NCBI GenBank assembly: GCA_039818985.1
Contig: JBCBSU010000001.1
Span: 894,367 to 958,366 of the forward strand
Length of the DNA stretch: 64,000 bases
Source of the DNA: Pseudomonadota bacterium
GTDB lineage: Bacteria; Pseudomonadota; Alphaproteobacteria; Sphingomonadales; Sphingomonadaceae
Direction of reading: 5' to 3'
Shown here: piece by piece, positions 54,214 through 64,000 of the stretch
Layout: each line of letters begins with the position of its first letter
Position numbering within the stretch: the first letter of the stretch is position 1
The notes under the pieces: generated by a model
What the model was told of the DNA's origin: nothing
The model's input: the letters and a program-made list of their open reading frames with translations, nothing else
Database searches by the model: none
Made by a program: the position numbers and the translations under genes

Positions 54214-54950
54214 GAAGGGGCATCGTCCTGCGACTGATCATCGCCCTGTGCTGTGGCGTGTCGCTGACATCCTGCGATAATGTCTCGCAAAATGCCACAC
54301 CGCCCGAAGCCGCGATTGTCGATGCCGCTGATCATGACGCTTTTTGGCTGTGGGCCGGGGTCAGGCCGCAACCGGTGCTGGAAAGCGCCAAAACCGTCTA
54401 TATTCTCGATAGCGAATTGCGCAGGGGTGATAGGCTGCCGACGGTACTGCGTCCCGCAATTCCGGCCGTGGGCGATACCGATATCTGGATCGTTGTACGG
54501 GTTGAGACGCTCGACTGGAGCGAGCAGGTCCATGCCAGTCTGCAACGGCGGTTGCGGTTGTGGGAACAGCGTAACCGGCTGGTTGGGCTGCAGGTCGATT
54601 TCGATGCCGCGACCCATGGTCTCGACGAATATGGAGCTTTTCTGGGCGATTTGCGCCGCCGCCTGCCATCGCGCTTTCGTCTCGGTATTACCGGCCTGAT
54701 GGACTGGAGCGCCAATGGTGACCCGGCGGCGCTGGCAGCGTTAAGCGACAGCGTCGATGATATTGTTATCCAGACCTATCAGGGACGGCAGACTATTCCC
54801 GGCTATGCGACCTATCTGAAACATCTGGGGCGGCTCGACATACCCTATCGCATCGGCCTGGTGCAGCACGGCCAATGGGCCGAACCGGCGGGGTTGCGCG
54901 ATGATCCCGATTTTCGGGGCTATGTCGTGTTCCTCGTCAACCCGCGATAG
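54210..54950 (+). CDS. DUF3142-like lipoprotein
   Basis: 246 residues from a GTG overlapping the preceding stop; an ATG at 54183 would add nine. The signal peptide ends in a lipobox (SLTSCDN, Cys at about 22). The body, with FDAATHGLDEYGAFLGDLR, ITGLMDWS and VDDIVIQTYQGRQ, resembles the glycosidase-like barrel of DUF3142 proteins of unknown activity. Its stop codon TAG is formed at the edge of a MITE-like insertion, so the native C-terminus may have been altered. Confidence 0.7.
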   Translation: MRRGIVLRLIIALCCGVSLTSCDNVSQNATPPEAAIVDAADHDAFWLWAGVRPQPVLESAKTVYILDSELRRGDRLPTVLRPAIPAVGDTDIWIVVRVETLDWSEQVHASLQRRLRLWEQRNRLVGLQVDFDAATHGLDEYGAFLGDLRRRLPSRFRLGITGLMDWSANGDPAALAALSDSVDDIVIQTYQGRQTIPGYATYLKHLGRLDIPYRIGLVQHGQWAEPAGLRDDPDFRGYVVFLVNPR

Positions 54951-55051
54951 AGCGTGTCCTGAAGGGCTAGATGCCCATGCAAGTGACGTGACGACGCCAG
55001 CGCACCTCCTGACACGATGACAATGTATCTGGCCCTTCAGGACACGCTCTA
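54948..55051. mobile_element. MITE-like element with 23-bp inverted ends
   Basis: The ends starting GAGCGTGTCCTGAAGGGC (from 54950) and their complement (ending 55049) match at 22 of 23 positions. They are flanked by TA on both sides (54948-54949 and 55050-55051), as expected for a TA target-site duplication of IS630/Tc1- or IS5-type elements. The 54-base centre has no gene. The left end supplies the last base of the DUF3142 stop codon. Confidence 0.65.
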
Positions 55052-55168
55052 GTTGCGCCGCCGCAATGGTAATTCAGCCCAGGTTTAGCTAGAAGTGCAT
55101 AACCATGGTGAGAACGGTTTGGGGATAATATCCTGCATACCCCCTTGGCGCTTGGCGAATGAACGGAT

Positions 55169-55969
55169 ATGGCGATGCCCATGATCAGAACGACACATAT
55201 TCTCGGCCCCATTGCCGCGTTTGCCCTGCTCTCGGGTTGTAATGCCCTTGGCGGTGGCGGCAATGAAATTGATACCAGCTATGTCGCGCGTGATGTCAAC
55301 ACGCTCTACACGGCAGCCAAGGGACGGCTCGACCGTGACCAGTATCAGCTTTCGGCGGCGCTGTTTGACGAGGTTGAGCGCCAGCACCCCTATTCGCCCT
55401 GGGCCCGTCGTGCCAAGCTGATGGGCGCGTACAGCTATTATCTGTCGCGCGATTATTCCAAGGCGATCCAGTCTTCGCAAAGCTTCCTGTCGATCCATCC
55501 GGGTAACAAGGACGCGCCCTATGCCTATTATCTGATCGCGCTCAGCTATTATGAGCAGATCAGCGATGTCACCCGCGATCAGGCCATCACCGAACAGGCG
55601 CTGGCCGCACTGGGTGAGGTCATCCGCCGCTATCCCGGCAGCCGCTATGCCGCCGATGCGGTTTTGAAGGTCGATCTGGTCAACGACCATCTCGCCGGCA
55701 AGGAAATGGAGATCGGGCGTTTCTACCAGCGCGACTCACGCTGGCTGTCGGCGACGCTGCGGTTTCAGAATGTCATCGACAAATATCAGACCACCAGCCA
55801 CACCGCCGAAGCGCTGTACCGGCTGGTAGAATGCTATTATTCGCTCGGTATTCCGGACGAGGCAAAAAAATCCGCGGCTGTGCTCGGGGTCAACTATCCC
55901 GGGTCGAAATGGTATGAAAAAGCCTATAAGCTGGTCGAGAAGCACGGCGATGGCGGCAGCGAGAGCTGA
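55169..55969 (+). CDS. bamD: Outer-membrane assembly lipoprotein BamD
   Basis: 266-residue lipoprotein of the BAM complex, which inserts beta-barrel proteins in the outer membrane. The lipobox is LLSGC (Cys at about 24). Five TPR-like helical pairs follow; recognisable parts are LSAALFDEVERQHPYSPWA, FLSIHPGNKDAPYAYYLIAL and EVIRRYPGSRYAADA. ATG 55169 and a second ATG at 55175 are both possible. Confidence 0.93.
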   Translation: MAMPMIRTTHILGPIAAFALLSGCNALGGGGNEIDTSYVARDVNTLYTAAKGRLDRDQYQLSAALFDEVERQHPYSPWARRAKLMGAYSYYLSRDYSKAIQSSQSFLSIHPGNKDAPYAYYLIALSYYEQISDVTRDQAITEQALAALGEVIRRYPGSRYAADAVLKVDLVNDHLAGKEMEIGRFYQRDSRWLSATLRFQNVIDKYQTTSHTAEALYRLVECYYSLGIPDEAKKSAAVLGVNYPGSKWYEKAYKLVEKHGDGGSES

Positions 55970-55984
55970 CTGCACACCTTCAAC

Positions 55985-56173
55985 TCGTCATTCCGGAAGC
56001 CTGTTTTCGCCAAATCTCTGATTTGGTTAGAAAAGCGAGTTGTCCGGAATCCAGGGCCACAAGCGCCATCGCCTGTGGCCCTGGATTGATATTCGATCAG
56101 CTACGCTTCCCGGATCAAGCATTACCAACAGAAAACTGACGTTTTCCGGGCAAAGCTAAGTCCGGAATGACGA
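55985..56173. repeat. Composite palindromic repeat with TCGTCAT ends
   Basis: Perfect outer inverted repeat TCGTCATTCCGGA (55985-55997) / TCCGGAATGACGA (56161-56173). Inside are CCAAATC/GATTTGG and a strong ATCCAGGGCCACA / TGTGGCCCTGGAT hairpin. It fills most of the 294-bp gap between bamD and recN, which contains no gene. Confidence 0.8.
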
Positions 56174-56263
56174 ACTGGGTGGTTGTGATGCCTAATTCAG
56201 TCGGCGGGTGATAACCCGATAATTCTCCTTAGCAAGCTGCGCCTGACGCGCTAAAGCATCGAC

Positions 56264-57928
56264 ATGCTGGCAAGTCTGTCGATCCGCGATCTGGTGATTA
56301 TCGAGGCGCTGGAGCTGAATTTCGCATCCGGCCTTGGCGTGCTGACCGGGGAAACCGGGGCCGGCAAATCGATATTGCTCGATGCGCTGGGGCTGGTGCT
56401 GGGCAATCGCGCCGATAGCGGGTTGGTGCGCGCCGGTGCCGACAGGGCCCGGGTGACCGCAGGTTTCGAGGTGGATCCGGGTGACGGGCCGCTGGCTGCA
56501 TTGCTGTTAGACAATGATGTCGAGATCGATCCGGGTGAACCACTGATCATCCGGCGGCAAGTGCGCGCCGATGGCGGCAGCCGCGCCCATATCAACGATC
56601 AGCCGGTATCCGCCTCGCTGCTGCGTGAAGTCGCGGCGCATCTGGTGGAAATCCACGGCCAGCATGATGATCGCGGGTTGATCAATCCTGCCGGTCATCG
56701 CCAGCTGCTCGACAGCTTTGCCCGCACCGATCTGAGTCCGGTGGCTACGGCCTATCGGACATGGCGCGAGGCTGAAAGCAGGTTGGCCGAGGCGCGTACC
56801 GCCATGGCCAAAGCCGAGCGCGACCGCGATTATCTGCAGCACAGCCTTGAGGAATTGCGCGAATTTGCGCCCGGAGCGGGTGAGGAGGAGGCGCTGGCGC
56901 TGGAACGCGCGACGATGCAAAAGGGCGAGAAACTCTCGGAAAGTCTGTCCGAAATCACCGCCATGCTCGAAGGGTCGGACAATCCGCTGGCGGCGCTGCG
57001 CAGCCTCACCCGCAGGCTCGACCGCATTGCTCCTGATCATGCGCTGCTGGCTGAGGCGCTTTCGGCGCTCGACCGGGCGCTGATCGAGGCGGTCGAGGGC
57101 GAGGAGAAGCTTGCGGCGGCGGCCGAAGCGCTGCTGTTCGATCCCGAGCGGCTGGATGCGGTGGAAACCCGGCTGTTCGCGCTACGGGCGCTGGCGCGCA
57201 AGCATGATGTTGCCGGCGATGACCTGCCCTCCTTGCTCGAACGGATGGAGGCGCAATGGGCGGCGCTGGAAAGCGGCAGTGGCAATCTGGCGACGCTGGA
57301 AAAGGCATGTGAGGCGGCGCGGCAGGATTATGTCGATGCGGCACAGGCGCTGCATCGGGCGCGGATCGATGCGGGGGAAAAGCTCGATGCCGCCGTAGCA
57401 GGCGAGCTCAAGCCTTTGAAGCTGGACGCTGCGCGCTTCCGCACCGCGATCAGCGAATTGCCGGAGGAGCGCTGGGGGCTGAACGGCATTAGCGCGGTCG
57501 AGTTTCTGATCTCGACCAATCCCGGCAGCGATTTCGCGCCGCTGATGAAAATCGCAAGCGGCGGCGAATTGTCGCGCTTCATTCTCGCACTGAAAGTGGC
57601 GCTGGCCGAGCAGGGCGGCGCGGCGACAATGATCTTCGACGAAATAGACCGCGGCGTCGGCGGCGCGGTGGCCTCCGCGATTGGCGAACGCCTGTCCCGC
57701 CTGTCGCGCCAAACGCAGTTGCTGGTGGTCACCCACAGCCCGCAGGTCGCCGCCAAGGGCGACCATCATCTGCTGATCAGCAAAGCCTCTGACGGCACCG
57801 TCGCGCGCACCAATGTCCAGGCGTTGGATGCGGCCACCCGGCAGGAAGAGATTGCGCGGATGCTTTCGGGCGCCGAAGTGACGCAGGAGGCGCGGGCGCA
57901 GGCGGATCGGTTGCTGGAGCGGGTATGA
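56264..57928 (+). CDS. recN: DNA repair protein RecN
   Basis: 554-residue SMC-like ATPase for double-strand break repair. Walker A GETGAGKS (29-36), central coiled coils (about 160-340), the ABC-type signature region KIASGGELSRFILALKVAL and Walker B ATMIFDEIDRGVGG. Start 56264 is the first codon with family character. It overlaps the next gene by ATGA (57925-57928). A LexA box was looked for upstream without a clear match. Confidence 0.94.
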   Translation: MLASLSIRDLVIIEALELNFASGLGVLTGETGAGKSILLDALGLVLGNRADSGLVRAGADRARVTAGFEVDPGDGPLAALLLDNDVEIDPGEPLIIRRQVRADGGSRAHINDQPVSASLLREVAAHLVEIHGQHDDRGLINPAGHRQLLDSFARTDLSPVATAYRTWREAESRLAEARTAMAKAERDRDYLQHSLEELREFAPGAGEEEALALERATMQKGEKLSESLSEITAMLEGSDNPLAALRSLTRRLDRIAPDHALLAEALSALDRALIEAVEGEEKLAAAAEALLFDPERLDAVETRLFALRALARKHDVAGDDLPSLLERMEAQWAALESGSGNLATLEKACEAARQDYVDAAQALHRARIDAGEKLDAAVAGELKPLKLDAARFRTAISELPEERWGLNGISAVEFLISTNPGSDFAPLMKIASGGELSRFILALKVALAEQGGAATMIFDEIDRGVGGAVASAIGERLSRLSRQTQLLVVTHSPQVAAKGDHHLLISKASDGTVARTNVQALDAATRQEEIARMLSGAEVTQEARAQADRLLERV

Positions 57929-58317
57929 AAAGCAGAAGAGATGTAATGCGCTGGATGGCGACAACTAGTATCATCGCTGCCGTGCCGCATAGCGTGTTGA
58001 CCAGGAGCGTAAGCGAAATGGAAGAAGAAAAGGCCTATGGCATTATCGGACAAATGCGAGCCGTAGCTGGCAAGCGAAATGAGCTGATTGCTATACTTGC
58101 AGAAGGTACAAAAGATATGCCGGGCAATATGGCCTATGTCATTTCTGAAGATCAGTCCGATGAAAATGCAATCTGGATTACCGAATTTTGGGAAAGCCAA
58201 GATGCCCATGCAGCATCATTGCAACTGCCTTCGGTTCAAGCGGCGATTGCCAAAGGCCGCAGCCGTATAGAAGGTTTTGGTCAGCGTTTCGAAGTTACGC
58301 CTGTGGCAGGCATATAA
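57925..58317 (+). CDS. ABM-domain (monooxygenase-like) protein with Tat-type signal
   Basis: 130 residues. The N-terminus KSRRDVMRWMATTSIIAAVP has the twin Arg of a Tat signal. The domain (about 38-130; YGIIGQMRAVAGKRNELIAI, WITEFWESQDAHAASL) is the small dimeric alpha/beta barrel of antibiotic-biosynthesis monooxygenase-like proteins. The activity is unknown. It is wedged between recN and ligA and coupled to recN by an ATGA overlap. Confidence 0.75.
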   Translation: MKSRRDVMRWMATTSIIAAVPHSVLTRSVSEMEEEKAYGIIGQMRAVAGKRNELIAILAEGTKDMPGNMAYVISEDQSDENAIWITEFWESQDAHAASLQLPSVQAAIAKGRSRIEGFGQRFEVTPVAGI

Positions 58318-60525
<2,208 letters not shown>

Positions 60526-60526
60526 G

Positions 60527-61243
60527 CTATTCCGCTGCTTCTTGAGGGAACCAGCGCATCACGCCGCTCTCCATCGGGGTCCATATCCCGACGGTGACAC
60601 CAATCTCGCCCAGCGTGCCGCCGGTCCAGTTGTTGCAGCCATAGAGCAGCGAATAATAGCCTCGTGCCGGGTAGAACAGATCGGTGGCGCCATAGCCGGC
60701 TATCGGCTCGGGACGTTGCCCATCAGTGCTGGCGAACCTGGCCTTGATAAGATCGATCAGCTCCGCGTATTGGTCCTCACTGATGGTCACGCGGCGGGCA
60801 TAGGGGCCGTCCCTGACATATTGATAATGATAGATATGCATCAGCGTCTCATCACTGCCAAAGGCGGCATTGAGCAGCGGGCCGGGTTTCACATCGGCCC
60901 AGCGTTCGGTCTCGAGATAGAAGCTGCGCTCACCCCAGCTGAAAGAGAGATATCGGCCCAGCCGTGAGGGATCAGGCAGGTCCGAAGAGGGAAGGAAGTC
61001 GGCCCAGTCATGCGCCCCATGAATACGCGGCACGATGATCGCAGTGTGTACGCCATTGGTTTCGATGAATATGTCGACGCCGCTCTCCGGCTCGCGCCAC
61101 TCGGCATTGGTGCCGATCAGTCCGCCCATGATTGCGGCGGCGTAGAACAGACCGCATCCGAGAAAAATCCAGGCGATTATCTTGCCGATCAGTCGGGCAA
61201 TAGCCGCAATCAGGTTCAGACCATCAGTCTTTTGCGCAGCCAT
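60527..61243 (-). CDS. DUF2459 / TIGR02117-like membrane-anchored protein
   Basis: 238 residues from ATG 61243 (GGAG upstream): one N-terminal membrane helix (about 18-45), then a periplasmic domain with ETNGVHTAIIVPR, SWGERSFYLETERWADV and YGCNNWTGG, as in DUF2459 proteins (TIGR02117), whose function is not established. The Cys in GCNNW may be catalytic, by analogy only. Its start lies inside the end of prmA (28-bp overlap), so it belongs to that operon. Confidence 0.75.
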   Translation of the reverse strand: MAAQKTDGLNLIAAIARLIGKIIAWIFLGCGLFYAAAIMGGLIGTNAEWREPESGVDIFIETNGVHTAIIVPRIHGAHDWADFLPSSDLPDPSRLGRYLSFSWGERSFYLETERWADVKPGPLLNAAFGSDETLMHIYHYQYVRDGPYARRVTISEDQYAELIDLIKARFASTDGQRPEPIAGYGATDLFYPARGYYSLLYGCNNWTGGTLGEIGVTVGIWTPMESGVMRWFPQEAAE

Positions 61244-62127
61244 AATATGCTCCACTCGCCATCGACCAATTGGTGCGCCAGCCGTAGCCCCTGCTGGCGA
61301 TAAGCGTGCAGCACGTGCTCAGTCTGGTCGTTCATCAGGCCGGCCAGCACCAGGTTGCCCTTGGATGAAAGGGCGGGAGCGATATCCCCGGCCAGATCAA
61401 TCAGCGGTCCGGCAAGGATATTGGCGGCGATGAGCTGATAGGGTGCGCGCGCATCGAGCAGCGGGTCATCCATGCCCTTAGCGATGACGGTGGTGATCTC
61501 ACCCTGGCGCATACCCGCTTTCAGGCCGTTGGCGGCAATATTCTCGGCGATGACATCGGCGCAGACCGGGTCGATATCGCTGGCAGTGACATAGGCGCGG
61601 GGCCAGAGATGATGCGCTGCAAAAGCGAGCAGGCCGGTGCCGCTGCCAAGGTCGAGAATGGTATCGGCGCGCGCGCCGCTGCGGCGGATATGATCGAGCA
61701 TGGCGAGGCAACCGGTGGTGGTCTCATGGTGGCCGGTGCCAAAGGCGAGACCCGCACCGATACGGATATTGACCACGCCCTGTTGGTCGCTCGGATCATG
61801 GTCAGGGGTGTGCACATGGAAGCGCCCGGCACGTATCGGTTCCAACCCTTGTTGGCTGACCGTGACCCAGTCCTCGTCTTCCAGTCTTTCCACTTCAGGC
61901 TTCACATCCGAGTCTGTAGCTATGCCGTCCAGTGTCGCGAGCATGGCCTTGTCGGGCTTGGCATCGCTGTAGATTTCGATGATCCAGTCATCCTCGCTGC
62001 CCCTGTCGGCGCGGCGGGTGACGAGCGTCGGCAAAGTGCCACCAACGGCTAGTGGCAGATCATCGATGCCCAGCGCCTCGGCTTGGTCGCGCGAACAGGG
62101 CAAGGTAATTTTCCAGCTCTCGCTCAT
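61216..62127 (-). CDS. prmA: Ribosomal protein L11 methyltransferase
   Basis: 303-residue SAM-dependent enzyme trimethylating L11. AFGTGHHETTTGCL, the SAM loop ILDLGSGTGLLAFAA and ANILAGPLIDLA are the PrmA hallmarks; the variable N-terminal domain would recognise L11. Its start overlaps the upstream amidohydrolase by 4 bp. Confidence 0.92.
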   Translation of the reverse strand: MSESWKITLPCSRDQAEALGIDDLPLAVGGTLPTLVTRRADRGSEDDWIIEIYSDAKPDKAMLATLDGIATDSDVKPEVERLEDEDWVTVSQQGLEPIRAGRFHVHTPDHDPSDQQGVVNIRIGAGLAFGTGHHETTTGCLAMLDHIRRSGARADTILDLGSGTGLLAFAAHHLWPRAYVTASDIDPVCADVIAENIAANGLKAGMRQGEITTVIAKGMDDPLLDARAPYQLIAANILAGPLIDLAGDIAPALSSKGNLVLAGLMNDQTEHVLHAYRQQGLRLAHQLVDGEWSILWLRKRLMV

Positions 62128-62936
62128 GATGCAATCCCGAAAATCCGTGCCGCATTGCCGCCGAGAAACAGGGCGCTTGCCTCTTCGTCAAGGCCAAGCT
62201 GTTCCAATCCTTGCAGCGCCTTTGCCGCAGTCATCATCGGATAGTTGGTACCGAACAGGATCTTGTGCCGCCCATGGCCTTGTATGTAGCGTACCAGCTC
62301 TCGCGGGTAGCGCGTCACGGTATACGCCGAGGTATCGATGAACACATTTTCATGCTTGGTGGCAATCGCAATCGCCTCTTCGGTCCATGGATAGCCGATA
62401 TGCCCGGCGATGATGGTGAGTTCGGGGAAATCCAGCGCGACCTGATCGAGATAGATGGGGCGTCCCGGCTCTGAAGGCATTAGCGGCCCGGTATGGCCAA
62501 TCTGGGTGCAAAAGGGCACGCCAAGCTCGCAGCACAGTGCATAGATCGGGTAGAAGCGACGGTCAGTCGGCGGCGCCTGCCACAGCCAGGGTATGATGCG
62601 CACGCCCTTGAAGCCGAGTTCGGTAATCGCGCGGCGGATCTCGCGGATCGCGTCCATCGGCCTGGCATAATCACCACCGGCAATGCCGATCAGGCGTCCG
62701 CTGGACTCGCTGACAAATTGTGCAACCTCGTCATTGGAGATCATGACATTACCGGGCGCATACCAGGCGCTGCTGAGCATGAAATCAACGCCGGCCTGAT
62801 CCATGCTGGCGACGGTTATTGCCACCGGAATATCGGTTTCCGGCGCGGCCTCTTTGGTCCAGCGGCGCAGCGAGTCAAAAACCGGATCCTGTGAATGGCG
62901 CAGGGTCGGGTGCTGGCCCCAGGCATCGATAATCAT
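62124..62936 (-). CDS. Amidohydrolase_2-family metal-dependent hydrolase/decarboxylase
   Basis: 270-residue TIM-barrel protein: IIDAWGQHPTLR at the N-terminus (the usual H-x-H is changed to WGQH), PFCTQIGHTGPLM, LTIIAGHIGYPW and KILFGTNYPMM. The family includes ACMSD-like decarboxylases and lactone hydrolases; the altered first metal motif leaves the exact reaction open. It lies between an SDR and prmA in a leftward operon. Confidence 0.8.
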   Translation of the reverse strand: MIIDAWGQHPTLRHSQDPVFDSLRRWTKEAAPETDIPVAITVASMDQAGVDFMLSSAWYAPGNVMISNDEVAQFVSESSGRLIGIAGGDYARPMDAIREIRRAITELGFKGVRIIPWLWQAPPTDRRFYPIYALCCELGVPFCTQIGHTGPLMPSEPGRPIYLDQVALDFPELTIIAGHIGYPWTEEAIAIATKHENVFIDTSAYTVTRYPRELVRYIQGHGRHKILFGTNYPMMTAAKALQGLEQLGLDEEASALFLGGNAARIFGIAS

Positions 62937-62951
62937 TGGTATATCCTAGGC

Positions 62952-63668
62952 TTAGCGCACATAGCTGGCGCCATTGGCGTCGAGTACCGCGCCGGTCATC
63001 GAGGGCGGGGCGGTGAGGGCACAGAATAGAGCGATTTCGGCAATTTCCTCTGGCTGGGCGACGCGGCCCAGTGGGATATCCGCCAACAGCTTGTCACCGC
63101 CGCGACTGGCGAGATAGTCTTCGGCCATGCCGGTCATGGTGAAGCCGGGGCAGATGGCAAAGGCGAGGATATCCTCGGCGGCATAGGCGCGGGCGATGGT
63201 CTTGGTCATCGCCACCATGCCGCCCTTGGACGCAGCATAATGCCAGTGCGCCGGGCTGTCGCCGCGATAGGCGGCGCGGCTGGCAATATTGACGATACGA
63301 CCGCCGCGTTGCGCCTTTTGCCAATGGCGCACCGCGAGGCGGCATAGCTCCGCTGATGCGGTAAGGTTGATCGCCATGGTCTGCTGCCAGTCAGTGAGCC
63401 AGTCCTTATGGTCCTGATCAAGCGGACTGGCGGCAAACAGTCCGGCGTTGTTGATCACCACATCGATACGGCCATCAAGCTGGTCGAGCGATTTTTGCCA
63501 CAGGGCCGCGGCTGCGCCAGGCTTGGCGAAATTCGCGGCAAGCTGCCCTTCTGCGGCGCTTCTAGCCTGACCGACGACATGATGCCCTGCGTGTCTGAGC
63601 TTTTCGGCAATGGCGGCACCAATGCCGCGGCTGGTGCCGGTCACCAGGATATGCTGTTTGCGTTCCAT
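62952..63668 (-). CDS. SDR-family oxidoreductase
   Basis: 238-residue Rossmann enzyme: TGTSRGIGAAIAE cofactor loop, NNAGLF, active Ser in IASRAAYRG and the YxxxK pair in HYAASKGGM. The C-terminal ICPGFTMTGM and GAVLDANGA fit beta-ketoacyl-reductase-like classical SDRs, NADP(H)-type by the Arg after the loop. It may act with the amidohydrolase 15 bp downstream on a shared small molecule. Confidence 0.87.
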   Translation of the reverse strand: MERKQHILVTGTSRGIGAAIAEKLRHAGHHVVGQARSAAEGQLAANFAKPGAAAALWQKSLDQLDGRIDVVINNAGLFAASPLDQDHKDWLTDWQQTMAINLTASAELCRLAVRHWQKAQRGGRIVNIASRAAYRGDSPAHWHYAASKGGMVAMTKTIARAYAAEDILAFAICPGFTMTGMAEDYLASRGGDKLLADIPLGRVAQPEEIAEIALFCALTAPPSMTGAVLDANGASYVR

Positions 63669-63717
63669 CGGCCAAGCTTATGCGCCTGAACCGTCAAAGG
63701 AAAGTGTTGATGCTGCG

Positions 63718-64000
63718 TCAGCCGATGCTGTCGGCAAAACGCTCCGAACGGTCGCGCAGCTGGTTGAGCTGGCCATCAAGCTTGGTAAAGCCATCGCCGA
63801 CCCGGTCCATTTCGGCTGCCATATTTTCAGTATCGGTGCGGATGGTGGCGATGGTGCCCGACATCGAGTCGGCGGCGAGTGCTGTCTCGTCGACCGCGGC
63901 GGTGATCATCGTGACCGTCTGTGCCTGGGCTTCCATCGCCTCACGGATGCGGTCGGCGGATTTCTGGACATCGCCGACAGTGTCGCGGATCGCGGCGTTG
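63718..64000 (-). CDS. Methyl-accepting chemotaxis-like protein, C-terminal part (truncated by window)
   Basis: The reading frame enters from the right edge and ends at 63718, giving about 93 residues of continuous heptad-type helix (VTMITAAVDETALAADSMSG, NMAAEMDRVGDGFTKLDGQL). This resembles the descending arm of a chemoreceptor cytoplasmic domain. The hairpin tip is outside the window, so receptor class and sensory domain are unknown. It would be a candidate partner for the cheA-R cluster at 13-18.5 kb. Confidence 0.65.
   Translation of the reverse strand, partial: NAAIRDTVGDVQKSADRIREAMEAQAQTVTMITAAVDETALAADSMSGTIATIRTDTENMAAEMDRVGDGFTKLDGQLNQLRDRSERFADSIG

Overview
The window reads as chromosomal DNA of a sphingomonad-type alphaproteobacterium (order Sphingomonadales; the genus cannot be fixed from sequence alone). 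Supporting signs are the tig, paired clpP and clpX block, an Oar-like TonB receptor, a ChpT phosphotransferase beside a chemotaxis operon with a CtrA-type box, the rimP-nusA-ylxR-infB-rbfA-truB-rpsO-pnp block, alphaproteobacterial RpoH and RNase P RNA, and abundant small palindromic repeats. No insertion sequence with a transposase, prophage or CRISPR array is visible.

Layout. 1-5 kb: tRNA-Leu(UAG), trigger factor, two divergent clpP genes and clpX. 5.4-8.9 kb: a large TonB-dependent receptor. 9-12 kb: mtgA and rpoH (leftward), an RluD-type pseudouridine synthase, and a JAMM peptidase whose start almost touches that of the synthase. 12.3-18.5 kb: chpT followed by cheA-cheW-cheY-cheB-cheR. 18.5-24.3 kb: a cell-wall amidase, an M1 peptidase with a small partner, an isocitrate dehydrogenase and a GNAT. 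24.3-30.0 kb looks like an accessory stretch: an M3 peptidase, a TetR regulator divergent from a (hydroxyamino)benzene-mutase-like membrane protein with a clear operator between them, a DUF1801 protein, a polytopic membrane protein, and gene-free gaps of 200-400 bp. 30.1-30.6 kb: the RNase P RNA gene. 30.9-35.5 kb: a secreted protein, a caspase-Sel1 protein, a J-domain protein, a CPBP membrane protein and sufE.

35.5-40.4 kb is the most unusual region. pspF is divergent from a leftward operon with a good sigma-54 promoter: a 65-residue membrane protein, pspA, pspB and pspC, then six short genes. Each of the six encodes one N-terminal membrane helix followed by a coiled coil. Five of them end in a shared tail (LER-I/V-x-TD, then EIE-x-LR). 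The end of that tail also closes PspC, and its first part resembles the C-terminal part of PspB. This looks like an expanded phage-shock envelope-stress module built by duplication.

40.6-51.9 kb is the translation and RNA-processing block, with a thioesterase, tdk and a GNAT inserted. 52-56 kb: a repeat-rich secreted protein, a DUF3142 lipoprotein ending in a MITE-like element, and bamD. 56.3-60.5 kb: recN, a secreted ABM-domain protein and ligA. 60.5-64 kb (leftward): a DUF2459 protein, prmA, an amidohydrolase and an SDR, then the end of a chemoreceptor-like gene cut by the window edge.

A second theme is palindromic repeats inside essential genes. One lies in frame in truB, one in frame in ligA, and one forms a hairpin of the RNase P RNA. 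This parallels the in-frame palindromic elements known from Rickettsia. All functional calls come from motif recognition by eye; no database search was run.
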